Of a stretch of 64,000 nucleotides of DNA, positions 16,068 through 24,951 are shown one piece after another. A model generated the notes under the pieces. The model had not been told where the DNA came from and made no database searches. It was given only the letters and a program-made list of their open reading frames with translations. The number at the start of each line of letters is the position of its first letter. Positions within the stretch are counted from its first letter, which is position 1. Both the position numbers and the translations under genes were made by a program. The DNA lies in the NCBI GenBank assembly GCA_002363385.1, contig DEVL01000003.1, positions 958,224-1,022,223 of the forward strand, given 5' to 3'. This DNA comes from Stenotrophomonas maltophilia (lineage in GTDB: Bacteria; Pseudomonadota; Gammaproteobacteria; Xanthomonadales; Xanthomonadaceae).

Positions 16068-19000
16068 ATGCGATGGGGGTGCGTCGTGCTTGGCTGGCTG
16101 TTGTCATGGGTTCCGGTGCTGGCACTGTGCAGTCCCGCACAGCGCATTACCACGGCCGACGGCCTGCCCGCCAACGAGGTGAACCAGGTCGTTGAAGATC
16201 GCCACGGCTACCTCTGGTTTGCAACTGCCGATGGCTTGGCCCGGCATGACGGCAGCGGCTTCCGCGTGTGGCGCATGGAGCATGGATTGGCCGACAACGA
16301 CGTGCGGAGCCTGGCACTGGATGGGCAGGACCAGCTCTGGATCGGCACTGGCAATGGCTATCTGCAGCGCCTGTCGGCGGACCGGCAGCATCTGGCGCGC
16401 TGGGCAGGCCCGCGCGCCCAGGCGGCTGCCGCCAGCCCGGTGCTCGCGGTGCAGCCGCTGGTTGATGGCAGCGTCTGGTTCGGGACCCGCGATGCGGGTG
16501 CCTATCGGCTGGGCGGCGATGGGCGTCTGCGCCAGTTTCTGCCGACGGCCGATGGCCGTGGCCTGCCATCGGCCCGCGTGGACCAGCTGGTTGCAGATGC
16601 CGCCGGGGGCGTGTGGCTCGGCACGGCTGCCGGTCTGGCGCGCTGGCAGGACGACAGGTTCCAGCCGCCGGACATGCTCGGTGCGAATGCGCTGCCGGTG
16701 ACCGCGCTGGGGCTCGACGCACAGGGGGCGTTGTGGTCCAGCACTTCCGTGGGCACCGACGTCCGTCAGCTGCCGTCGTTGCAGCCGGATGCGGGACGGG
16801 CTCACGCAGGCCACCGTTGGCTGGGTCACAGCCGGGACGGCGGGCAATGGTTCTCCGATGGGATGCGGGTGTGGTGGCAGGACCGGTCGGGGCAACACAC
16901 CCATGCGATCGCGTTGCCTGGATTGGACCGACGCACCCGTCCAGGCATCGCGCGCGTGGTGGAAGATCGCCAGGGCCGGGCCTGGCTGCTCGGCAGCCAT
17001 CAAGGCCTGTGGCGCCTCGGCGCGCAATGGCGGCATGTCCAGCGGTTCACGGCCCCGGTCAGCCAGGGCGCCGCCGCAGCGGCCGGCCTGGCTGCCGCGG
17101 CGGACGGTACGGCGTGGCAGGCGCGGGGCGGTTGGCTGACCAGGGTGTCGCCGACATCCGGATTCGACCGGCTGCGCTGGCCGTATGCGCATGATCCGGC
17201 GCGGACCGATCGCCACGCCGTGGCGGACGATGGTCGCGGCCAAGTGTGGGTGTTCGCCGCACCATGGCTGACCCGCATCGATGCCACACGGGGCCCTCAG
17301 CAGCACTGGCGCGTGGCCGACGAACACGGCGCACTCCCCGACCCGCCATCAGGCGGCCACGCCGTGCTGCGCATCTGTGGTGACCATCTCTGGCTCGCCG
17401 GCCTGGGGCGGCTTGAACAGCGCACCAGGGCCGGCACCGTGCTCGGCACCTGGTCCTACGATGCGGTGCAGTTACGTCCGGGGGGCGCGCCCTTCGTTCT
17501 GCACTGTGATGCGACGGAACAGATGTGGCTGGGCGACCGGGATGGACTCAAGCGGTGGCAACCGGCCGTTGGACGCTTCGTTCCCGTGCCCGGTGCGGCC
17601 CGGCGGCAGGCCGGCGCGCTGCATGTGGCAGCCGATGGACGGCTCTGGGTGGCCGATGCAGAGGGCTGGGTGGCGTACCGGGACGACGCCGGCCGCCTGC
17701 AACGGTCGCACCAGTTCGATGCGGCCCAGGGGCTTCCAGCGGTACTACCGCGCGGTCTGGTCGACGCTGGCGACGGAACATTGTGGGCCACCACCGCACG
17801 CGGTGTGGTGAGTCTGCAGCCGGACCAGCGCCGCATCCGGCTGTACACCGCCGAGGATGGAATGCCGATGATGGTCCTGGCCAGCGACCTGATCGTAGCA
17901 GGCCAATACCTCATGGCGATGGGAGTGGACGGCGATCTGCTGGTGCTCGATCCGGCAGGAATGGCGGCTGCCACGGTGCCGCCGATGCTGGTCATCGACC
18001 GGGTGCAGGTGCGTCGACACGGGCGCTGGATCGAGCTGCCTGCAGCCGACCCGCTACGGCTCAATGCCGATGATCGCGACATCCAACTTTCGGCGCGCCT
18101 GCTCACCGGCGGTCAGGGTGGGGTGAGTGACTACCGGTTCCGTCTGCGCGGCGAAGACCCGGACTGGGTCCGCGCGGGGCAGCGCGGCACACGCGGATTC
18201 CCACGGCTGCCACCGGGCGAGCACGTGCTGGAGTACCAGGCTCGCGGCGTGGATGGCCGCTGGTCGCCACTGCAGTCCACCCGGCTGCAGGTGGCCTACA
18301 GCGGCTGGTCGCATCCGGGGGCCTGGGCATTGCTGCTGCTGGCAACACTGGGGGCGGTGATGCTCATCGCGTGGCAGGTGCGTCGTCACTGTGCCAGACA
18401 CCTCGCACGCCAACGCGCCGCGCGGCGGCAGGCGCGTGCCGAACAGGCTGCCCAGGCCAAGGCGCGTTATCTGGCCACCCTCGGCCATGAGATACGGACC
18501 CCGTTGACCGGCGTTCTGGGAATGAGTGAACTGCTGTTGACGGCGTCGTTGCCACCGCCGGCGCTTGCGCAGGTGCTGCATATCCAGCAGGGAGGGCGCG
18601 ACCTGCTGGAGGTGGTGGATGCCGCGTTGCAGAACGCACGCCTACAGGCCGGCAAGCTGCCGCTGCAGCCACGCTGCTTCGACATCGCCGCGTGGTTGGA
18701 CGACCTCCACGTGACCCTGGAACGCGTGATGGCCCCGCACGATTGTGCGCTCACCGTGTCCCGGCAGCTTCCGGCCGGGGCACACGGCGAAGGCGATCCG
18801 GAGCGCGTGCATCACGTGCTGGAGAGCCTGCTGCTGGCGCTTGCCGCGCATGTCAGTGCGGCGCGGATCGTGCTGCGCGCAGCGTCGCTGCCGGGGCGCG
18901 CCGGGTTGGTGATCGATGTGATCATCACCGTCGGCGCAGGTCCGGCGCCAGCGCTGTCGACGCTGCGCGACGCGCTGGCCGACACTGACATCCTGATGCG

Positions 19001-19481
19001 GGCCCTGCATGGCCGGCTGCACGTGTCTGCGCGCTACGACCATACCTGGCAGGCGGCGCTCAGCCTGCCACTGCCCTGGGCAACGCGTGACCCCATCGTC
19101 GCGCACGCCTCCCTAGCCGATGCGCTGCAGGTTCTGCTGGTGGAAGACGATCCGCTTGTTGCCGAGGTGATCTGCGGGCTTCTGCGGGTACAGGGCCACG
19201 CCGTGAACCATGCAGCCCACGCCCTCGCCGCCCTGTCGCGGCTGGCGGAGGCCGGGACGCAGTTGATCCTGCTGGATCTGGATCTGCCCGGAATCGATGG
19301 GCTGTCGCTGCTGCGGTTGATCCGCCAGCAGGGGCATTGCCAGCCGGTCCTGGTGGTTACCGCGCGCCGCGATCCGGACCTGGTCGCACAGGTCACACTG
19401 GCCGGCGCGGAGGGCCTGCTGCACAAACCCTTGGCCGGCGATGCACTGCAGGCGGCGTTACGGCGGGTACGACCGTGTTGA
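16068..19481 (+). CDS. Degenerate hybrid kinase, copy 3 (His and receiver kept, ATPase lost)
   Basis: About 1137 aa: signal peptide (MRWGCVVLGWLLSWVPVLA), propeller, Y_Y_Y, membrane helix near 748-775, HisKA with LGHEIRTPL (His807), then a shrunken region, then a full receiver (VEDD, Asp1070, Lys1120). Between His807 and the receiver there are about 213 residues against about 241 in copies 1 and 4. The N-box asparagines, the DxGxG motif and GLGL are absent; the equivalent stretch reads VHHVLESLLLALAAHV. It should not bind ATP by the usual route. ATG 16068 follows AGGGAGG by 5 nt; an ATG at 16050 overlaps the stop of copy 2 by 4 nt. Confidence 0.88.
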   Translation: MRWGCVVLGWLLSWVPVLALCSPAQRITTADGLPANEVNQVVEDRHGYLWFATADGLARHDGSGFRVWRMEHGLADNDVRSLALDGQDQLWIGTGNGYLQRLSADRQHLARWAGPRAQAAAASPVLAVQPLVDGSVWFGTRDAGAYRLGGDGRLRQFLPTADGRGLPSARVDQLVADAAGGVWLGTAAGLARWQDDRFQPPDMLGANALPVTALGLDAQGALWSSTSVGTDVRQLPSLQPDAGRAHAGHRWLGHSRDGGQWFSDGMRVWWQDRSGQHTHAIALPGLDRRTRPGIARVVEDRQGRAWLLGSHQGLWRLGAQWRHVQRFTAPVSQGAAAAAGLAAAADGTAWQARGGWLTRVSPTSGFDRLRWPYAHDPARTDRHAVADDGRGQVWVFAAPWLTRIDATRGPQQHWRVADEHGALPDPPSGGHAVLRICGDHLWLAGLGRLEQRTRAGTVLGTWSYDAVQLRPGGAPFVLHCDATEQMWLGDRDGLKRWQPAVGRFVPVPGAARRQAGALHVAADGRLWVADAEGWVAYRDDAGRLQRSHQFDAAQGLPAVLPRGLVDAGDGTLWATTARGVVSLQPDQRRIRLYTAEDGMPMMVLASDLIVAGQYLMAMGVDGDLLVLDPAGMAAATVPPMLVIDRVQVRRHGRWIELPAADPLRLNADDRDIQLSARLLTGGQGGVSDYRFRLRGEDPDWVRAGQRGTRGFPRLPPGEHVLEYQARGVDGRWSPLQSTRLQVAYSGWSHPGAWALLLLATLGAVMLIAWQVRRHCARHLARQRAARRQARAEQAAQAKARYLATLGHEIRTPLTGVLGMSELLLTASLPPPALAQVLHIQQGGRDLLEVVDAALQNARLQAGKLPLQPRCFDIAAWLDDLHVTLERVMAPHDCALTVSRQLPAGAHGEGDPERVHHVLESLLLALAAHVSAARIVLRAASLPGRAGLVIDVIITVGAGPAPALSTLRDALADTDILMRALHGRLHVSARYDHTWQAALSLPLPWATRDPIVAHASLADALQVLLVEDDPLVAEVICGLLRVQGHAVNHAAHALAALSRLAEAGTQLILLDLDLPGIDGLSLLRLIRQQGHCQPVLVVTARRDPDLVAQVTLAGAEGLLHKPLAGDALQAALRRVRPC

Positions 19482-19550
19482 GTGGATCGTGCCGGCGCAG
19501 GGAACCGTTTACTATGCGAGGCATTGCCGGGCGGCGGCAGGGGATCCACT
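19481..19550 (+). other. Inverted repeat and possible promoter between copies 3 and 4
   Basis: The 91-nt gap holds AGTGGATC (19481-19488) and its complement GATCCACT (19543-19550), enclosing a possible minus-10 TACTAT at 19510. No good minus-35 is seen. It could be a weak promoter or just a hairpin. Confidence 0.3.
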
Positions 19551-19572
19551 GACAGACCCGGGAGAGCCATTG

Positions 19573-22500
19573 GTGTTGCGTGTGCTGTGGCCGTTGCTGA
19601 TCGGCCTGTGTGTGCTCTGGTCGACCTGCGTGTCGGCCCAGCCGGTACCGCCGACGCCGCGGCAGCTCACCGTGTTCGATGGCCTGCCCTCCAATACGGT
19701 CAACCGCATGGCCGAAGATCGCTTCGGCTATCTGTGGATCGCCACCAACGATGGCCTGGCCCGCTATGACGGCCGCAACTACCGCATCTGGCGTGCCGAG
19801 GACGGCCTGCGCGACAACCACGTCTGGACCGTGCACGTGGATGCGCGCAACCAGGTCTGGATCGGCACCGAAAATGCCGGGCTGGCGATGATGTCGGCCG
19901 ATCGGCGCGAGATCCGCTTCTATGATCGCCACAGCCATCCGGAGATCGGCAGCAACACGATCTGGAGCCTGGCCTCCACGCCGGACGGGGCGATCTGGTT
20001 TGGGACCTACCAAGGCGGCCTGCATCGGCTGGATCGCGACGGCACGCTGACCCGTTACATGCCCGAAGCGGGCAACCCGCGCAGCCTGCCGGCGGCATCG
20101 GTCGGGTATCTGACCACCACGCTCGATGGCAGCCTCTGGGTGGGCACCAAGGCCGGGCTGGCGCGCTGGACCGGCCAGGATTTCGATCCGGTCCCGGATG
20201 CGCAGTTGGCACCCCGGGTGATCAACGGCCTCACCGCCGAGCCGGATGGCAGCCTGTGGATCAGCAGCAATGCCGGGGTCACGGTGCGGCGGCCGGACGG
20301 CCGTTTCGAACCAGCGCCGTGGAAGGTCACCGAGGGCGACCAGATCCTGGGCATGATGCTGCGCGATGAGCAGGGCGGTTACTGGCTCGACACCCGCTCC
20401 GGGCTGGGCCGGGCCATGAACAACCAGTACCAGCAGGTACCGCTGTACAGCGCGGTGGCGCGTGGGCAAGTGCGGCCCAACTGGACCGGTGCCTACGAAG
20501 ACCGCGAAGGCGGCATCTGGCTGGCCAGCACGAATGGTGGGCTGTGGCATCTGTTGCCGCGCTGGTGGCAATTCTCGGTACTGTCGCGGCTGGAGGACGA
20601 TCCGGCCTCATTGCGCAATGCCTATGTGCTCGGCATGGGCGCGGCAGCCGATGGCGGCGTGTGGACGGTCGGTACCCACGGTGCGTTGGACAAGTTCGAT
20701 CCGGTGAGCGGCGAGATCCAGCAGCATCGCACCTGGGTGGATGGCACGCAGTGGCTGCAGTCGGTGCTGGAAGATCCCCGTGGGCAGGTCTGGATCGGCT
20801 CCTGGGACGCGCTGCTGCGGTACGACCCGAAGCAGGATCGGATGCAGCGCTGGGATCGGGACGCGGTGGTCGATGCAACGATGGAGGGCGCGATCGAATC
20901 GATGGCGCTGTGCGATGGCCAGCGGCTGTGGACGTCGTCGACGAGCGGGCTGCAGCAGCGCGATCTGGATGGGCGCGTGCTGCACCGGGTGACGCTGGGG
21001 CATGCCGGGCTGGCGGCTACCCAGATCGCGCAGGACATCCAGTGCGGTCCGCAGGACCGGCTCTGGGTGGGGACCGGGCAGGGGCTGCTGCACTGGGTGC
21101 CGGCGCGCTCCCGTTTTGAGCCCGTGCCCGGAGGGCCGGCCGGTGGCGTGCATGCGCTGGCCTTCGCGGCCGATGACAGCGTGTGGCTGTCAGAAGAAGG
21201 CAAACTCTCGCAGTATCGCTGGGACAGCGGGCGACTCACGCTGCAATCGGTGATCGGCAGCAGTGCCGGGTATCCCGAGGTGACCGCGACCGGGCTGGTC
21301 GTGGACCACCAGGGCGTGGTCTGGGCGGCGAATGCACGGGGGCTGATCCGCGTCGATCCGGTCACCGGCAGCGTGCGCCCGTACGGCGTGCATGACGGCC
21401 TGCCCAGCCAGGAGTTCCGTCGCCGCACGCTGACGCTGACGCCGAGCGGGCGCATCGTCGGCGGCACCCCGGCCGGCGTGGTGGTGTTCGATCCGGAACA
21501 GGTCAAGCCGGCTACGCGTCGCGCCCCGCTCGTGATCGAACGGGTGGAAGTGCGTCGCGGTGAGAAGGTGCTCGACCTGACCCACGTAACACCGCTGGAC
21601 ATCGCCGATGGTGATCGCGATCTACGCATCGTGGCGCGGTTGCTGTCCTTCGCCGATTCCACCTCGAACAATTACCGCTACCGGCTGGCTGGCTACGATC
21701 CTGACTGGGTGGAAGTGGGGCCGGCAGGCGAGCGTCTGTTCTCGCGCCTGCCGCCTGGTCGTTATCGATTGGAGGTGCAGGCGCGCTCGGCCGATCACAT
21801 CTGGTCGCGCGTGCAGGTGCTTGAGTTCCGCGTGCAGCCCCCGTGGTGGCGCAGCCTGACGGGATTGCTGCTGCTGACCTCGGCGGTGTTGCTGTTGCTG
21901 AGTCTGTTCGCGTGGCTGTACCGGCGCCGGTTGCAGCGCCGGCATGCGTACCAGCTGGCCCTGCAGAAGCAGGAGCTGGCCGAGCAGGCCTCGATGGCCA
22001 AGACCCGCTTCCTGGCCAACCTGGGGCACGAGGTACGCACGCCGATGACCGGCGTGCTGGGCATGAGTGAGCTGCTGCTGTCCTCGCCGTTGAATCCACA
22101 GCAGCGCAGTTACACCGAATCGATCCGGCACGCCGGCGAACATCTGCTGCATCTGGTCAACGATGCGCTGGACCTGGCGCGGATCGAATCCGGCCGGCTG
22201 GAGCTGCAGGCGCAGCCGTTCCACCTGCAGCGCCTGGTGGATGATGTGTGCACCTTGATGGCGGCACTGGCCGAGCAGAAGGGGCTGCATTTCGTGGTCG
22301 ACAACGCGTTGCCGGTGGGCACCAGTACGGTGGGCGACGAACTGCGCGTGCGCCAGATCCTGCTCAATCTGCTGGGCAACGCGGTGAAGTTCACCAGCCA
22401 TGGCGAAGTACGCCTGATCGTGCGCGGGATCACCGCCGAACGGGGCCTGCATATCGAGGTGGCAGACACCGGACCGGGCATCAGCAGTGATCAGCAGGAA

Positions 22501-23100
22501 CGGCTGTTCCGGCGTTTCGAGCAGGCCGATGGCGCACGTACTGCCGCGCAGTACGGCGGCAGCGGGCTGGGCCTGGCGATCTGCCGCGAACTGACGCTGG
22601 CGATGCAGGGGCAGATCGGCGTGCGCAGCCAGCTCGGCGTCGGCACGCGCTTCACGGTGACGCTGCCGCTGGCCCTGCAGTCGGGTATGGCGGCCGAGGT
22701 GGTCGGTGCCGAGGGCGAGCGGTGGGTGCTGACGCCCTTGCGGATCCTGCTGGTGGAGGACGATCTGACCGTGGCCGAGGTGGTGCGCGGACTGCTGTCG
22801 GCGCGCGGCCATGAGGTGGTGCACGCCGAGCATGCCCTGTCGGCACTGCGCGAGGTCAGCGAGGCGCTGTTCGACGTGGTGCTGATGGATCTGGATCTGC
22901 CGGGACTGGGCGGCATCGCGCTGGCCGAACACCTGCGCAGCCAGGGCTTCGAGATGCCGTTGATCGCGGTGACGGCGCGCACGGACCCGGCGATCGAGGA
23001 GCAGGCGCGCGCAGCAGGTTTCAACGGGTTCCTGCGCAAGCCGGTGACCGGCGATCTGCTGGTGGAGGCGATCGCGCGCGTGTTGCACGCTACCCGGTAG
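19573..23100 (+). CDS. Hybrid sensor histidine kinase with beta-propeller sensor, copy 4 (complete)
   Basis: About 1175 aa and the closest in motif wording to copy 1. Signal peptide (to CVSAQP), propeller repeats (GYLWIATNDGLARYDG and similar), a Y_Y_Y domain ending RLPPGRYRLEVQA, transmembrane helix near 758-782, H-box LGHEVRTPM (His819), ATPase motifs LLGNAVKF, DTGPGI, GGSGLGLAI, and receiver with VEDD, Asp1106, Lys1156. All catalytic residues present. The GTG at 19573 is chosen because GGAGAG lies 6 nt upstream; a TTG one codon earlier is possible. The longer frame overlaps the end of copy 3 and has no signal peptide. No output or HPt domain is present. Confidence 0.93.
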   Translation: MLRVLWPLLIGLCVLWSTCVSAQPVPPTPRQLTVFDGLPSNTVNRMAEDRFGYLWIATNDGLARYDGRNYRIWRAEDGLRDNHVWTVHVDARNQVWIGTENAGLAMMSADRREIRFYDRHSHPEIGSNTIWSLASTPDGAIWFGTYQGGLHRLDRDGTLTRYMPEAGNPRSLPAASVGYLTTTLDGSLWVGTKAGLARWTGQDFDPVPDAQLAPRVINGLTAEPDGSLWISSNAGVTVRRPDGRFEPAPWKVTEGDQILGMMLRDEQGGYWLDTRSGLGRAMNNQYQQVPLYSAVARGQVRPNWTGAYEDREGGIWLASTNGGLWHLLPRWWQFSVLSRLEDDPASLRNAYVLGMGAAADGGVWTVGTHGALDKFDPVSGEIQQHRTWVDGTQWLQSVLEDPRGQVWIGSWDALLRYDPKQDRMQRWDRDAVVDATMEGAIESMALCDGQRLWTSSTSGLQQRDLDGRVLHRVTLGHAGLAATQIAQDIQCGPQDRLWVGTGQGLLHWVPARSRFEPVPGGPAGGVHALAFAADDSVWLSEEGKLSQYRWDSGRLTLQSVIGSSAGYPEVTATGLVVDHQGVVWAANARGLIRVDPVTGSVRPYGVHDGLPSQEFRRRTLTLTPSGRIVGGTPAGVVVFDPEQVKPATRRAPLVIERVEVRRGEKVLDLTHVTPLDIADGDRDLRIVARLLSFADSTSNNYRYRLAGYDPDWVEVGPAGERLFSRLPPGRYRLEVQARSADHIWSRVQVLEFRVQPPWWRSLTGLLLLTSAVLLLLSLFAWLYRRRLQRRHAYQLALQKQELAEQASMAKTRFLANLGHEVRTPMTGVLGMSELLLSSPLNPQQRSYTESIRHAGEHLLHLVNDALDLARIESGRLELQAQPFHLQRLVDDVCTLMAALAEQKGLHFVVDNALPVGTSTVGDELRVRQILLNLLGNAVKFTSHGEVRLIVRGITAERGLHIEVADTGPGISSDQQERLFRRFEQADGARTAAQYGGSGLGLAICRELTLAMQGQIGVRSQLGVGTRFTVTLPLALQSGMAAEVVGAEGERWVLTPLRILLVEDDLTVAEVVRGLLSARGHEVVHAEHALSALREVSEALFDVVLMDLDLPGLGGIALAEHLRSQGFEMPLIAVTARTDPAIEEQARAAGFNGFLRKPVTGDLLVEAIARVLHATR

Positions 23101-23156
23101 CGGCGGTGCATTGGTCCGCTGACCGTGCGTGCGTGCGTGCAGTTACGTAGCCGCCG

Positions 23157-24560
23157 TCATTCGGCGACCTCTTCAACGTCGCGCGGGGAGGGGCGGGTAT
23201 CGGGCAGCTGCCAGAAGATCAGCGTGGAGGTCAGGGTGATCGCACCCACGCAGACGAACGTGGCGTGCAATGCGGCCGTGGCCCCGTGCGCGACGTCGAG
23301 GTGGTTGAACGCGGCGAGCAGGCTGCCCGCCGCCGCGGCACCAAACCCGGTGGCGAGCATCATCACCATCGACAGCAGGCTGTTGCCGGCGCTGGCGAAG
23401 TCGCGATCCAGATCGCGCAGGGTGACGGTGTTCATGACGGTGAACTGCAGCGAGTTGACGGCGCCGAACAAGGCCAGCTGGATGACGCGGACCCACACGG
23501 GCTGGCCGGGCGTCATGAAGATGAAACTGGCCATCGCCAGGCCGACCAGCACGGTGTTGACCATCAGCACGCGGCGGTAGCCGAAGCGTTCGACGAGTTT
23601 GACCGCATAGCGCTTGGAGACCATGCCGGCGGCGGCGACCGGGATCATCAACAGGCCGGCGTTCATCGGGCTCATGCCCATGCCGACCTGCAGCAGCAGC
23701 GGGATCAGCAGCGGCATGGCGCTGCTGCCGATGCGCGAGAACAGATTGCCGAGGATACCGATGCGGTAACTGGGCACATGGAACAGCGCGAGCGAGAACA
23801 GCGGCGCCGTGGAGTTGGCCGCGTGCAGCCAGTAGCCGACCAGCGCGGCGAGGCCGGCGACGGTCATGAGCATCACCAGCGCATGCGGTGTCGCCATGCC
23901 GGAGATGCCGTCCAGCGCGAGGGAGAGCACGACCATGCCGAAGGCGAGCATGAGGTAGCCGGCGATGTCGAAGCGGGTGCGGTGTTCGGCATAGTGATCC
24001 GGCATGATTTTCATGGCGGCGACGTAGCCGATGATGCCGATCGGCAGGTTGATCAGGAACACCCAGTGCCAGGAGGCGACTTCAACCAGCCAGCCACCGA
24101 GGGTGGGGCCGATGAGCGGGCCGATCAGGGCGGGAATGGCGATGAAGCTCATGGCGCGCAGGAATTCTTCGCGCGAGACCGAGCGCATGACGGCCAGGCG
24201 GCCAACCGGCAGCAGCATGGCCCCGCCGATGCCCTGCAGGACGCGTGCGCCGACAAGCTGGTGCAGCGTCTGGGCGAGGGCGCAGGCGAGCGAGCCGAGG
24301 GTGAACAGGATGATGGCGACGAGGAAGGTGCGTCGGGTGCCGAAGCGGTCGGCGATCCAGCCGGAGGCGGGAATGAAGGTGGCCACGGCGAGGGCGTAGC
24401 TGAAGACGACGGACTGCATCTGCAGGGGGCTTTCGCCGAGGCTGCGGGCCATGGCCGGCAGGGCGGTGTTGACGATGGTGGAGTCCAGCATCTGCATGAA
24501 GATGGCCAGCGATACGAGCCACAACAGGGGCCGGATCGAGGCGTAGCTGCTGGTGGTCAT
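23157..24560 (-). CDS. MFS transporter, DHA2 (EmrB/QacA) drug exporter family
   Basis: A 467-aa inner-membrane proton-coupled exporter with about 14 predicted helices. Family motifs: FMQMLDSTIVNTALPAMA in helix 1, WIADRFGTRRTF in loop 2-3, LQGIGGAMLLPVGRLAV in helix 4, and GPTLGGWLVEVASWHWVFLIN (helix 5 motif C region, split here as GPTLGGWLVE and WHWVFLIN). The ATG at 24560 starts MTTSSYASIRPLLWL. There is no adjacent membrane-fusion gene and no regulator, so the substrate is not indicated. It converges on hybrid kinase copy 4 with a 56-nt gap. Confidence 0.92.
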   Translation of the reverse strand: MTTSSYASIRPLLWLVSLAIFMQMLDSTIVNTALPAMARSLGESPLQMQSVVFSYALAVATFIPASGWIADRFGTRRTFLVAIILFTLGSLACALAQTLHQLVGARVLQGIGGAMLLPVGRLAVMRSVSREEFLRAMSFIAIPALIGPLIGPTLGGWLVEVASWHWVFLINLPIGIIGYVAAMKIMPDHYAEHRTRFDIAGYLMLAFGMVVLSLALDGISGMATPHALVMLMTVAGLAALVGYWLHAANSTAPLFSLALFHVPSYRIGILGNLFSRIGSSAMPLLIPLLLQVGMGMSPMNAGLLMIPVAAAGMVSKRYAVKLVERFGYRRVLMVNTVLVGLAMASFIFMTPGQPVWVRVIQLALFGAVNSLQFTVMNTVTLRDLDRDFASAGNSLLSMVMMLATGFGAAAAGSLLAAFNHLDVAHGATAALHATFVCVGAITLTSTLIFWQLPDTRPSPRDVEEVAE

Positions 24561-24620
24561 GGTGCGGGGCCTTCGTCAACGAGGGCGATATGATCGCCGA
24601 TGTGGGATCAGGATGTGGTC

Positions 24621-24692
24621 AAAGCCGAAGCCGAAGCCGAAGCCGAAGCCGAAGCCGAAGCCGAAGCCGAAGCCGGAGCCGGAGCCGGAGCA
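24621..24692. repeat. Hexanucleotide microsatellite (GAAGCC)8 with variant flanks
   Basis: One AAAGCC, eight perfect GAAGCC units (24627-24674), two GGAGCC and one GGAGCA. All reading frames stay open, giving Glu-Ala, Lys-Pro or Ser-Arg dipeptide repeats. Several short open frames cross it (for example ATG 24600), but none has a known domain or a clear end. Repeat tracts like this can change length by slippage. Confidence 0.85.
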
Positions 24693-24720
24693 TTGGGCCG
24701 GTCGGTTTCGCGGAAAGGGC

Positions 24721-24821
24721 GCGGCACGGGTGGGTTGGCGGGACACGCCGTAAACCCGTCCCTGGGGGCTCATGTCGCGCCATCCATGGCGCTCATGGTC
24801 CCGCCAACCCACCCGTGCCGC
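24721..24821. repeat. Long perfect inverted repeat element
   Basis: A 24-nt arm at 24721-24744 is perfectly complementary to 24798-24821, with 53 nt between. Inside the loop is a second hairpin, GCGCC-ATCCAT-GGCGC. It would form a very stable cruciform or RNA hairpin. From memory, similar sequence blocks recur between genes in Stenotrophomonas and relatives, so this is probably a dispersed intergenic element. Confidence 0.8.
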
Positions 24822-24894
24822 ACCCATGACAGTGGGCTGGCTGCCACGGGAAGTGCTGGCAATCACGCGCTCGTCTTGATGGCGCGAGTGGATG

Positions 24895-24940
24895 TGATGC
24901 CGGCAATGAATGTGATGCCGGGAAATGAGCGTGATGCCGG
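24895..24940. repeat. Three short direct repeats TGATGCCGG
   Basis: TGATGCCGG occurs at 24895, 24913 and 24932, about 18-19 nt apart, within partly similar flanks (AATG-rich). No palindrome and no known binding site. They may be a degenerate tandem repeat. Confidence 0.5.
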
Positions 24941-24951
24941 CAACTCCATCG

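Noticed and set aside
19441..19572. Upstream extension of hybrid kinase copy 4 (44 extra residues)
   Set aside because: The extension overlaps copy 3, removes the signal peptide from the N-terminus and lacks a ribosome-binding site; GTG 19573 with GGAGAG is better.
23120..23142. GTGC tandem run between copy 4 and the MFS gene
   Set aside because: Only about four units and no hairpin; too short to call a functional repeat or terminator.
24590..24753. A small Lys-Pro repeat protein reminiscent of a TonB linker
   Set aside because: The repeat alone makes it look so. No membrane anchor or C-terminal domain follows and no start signal is convincing.
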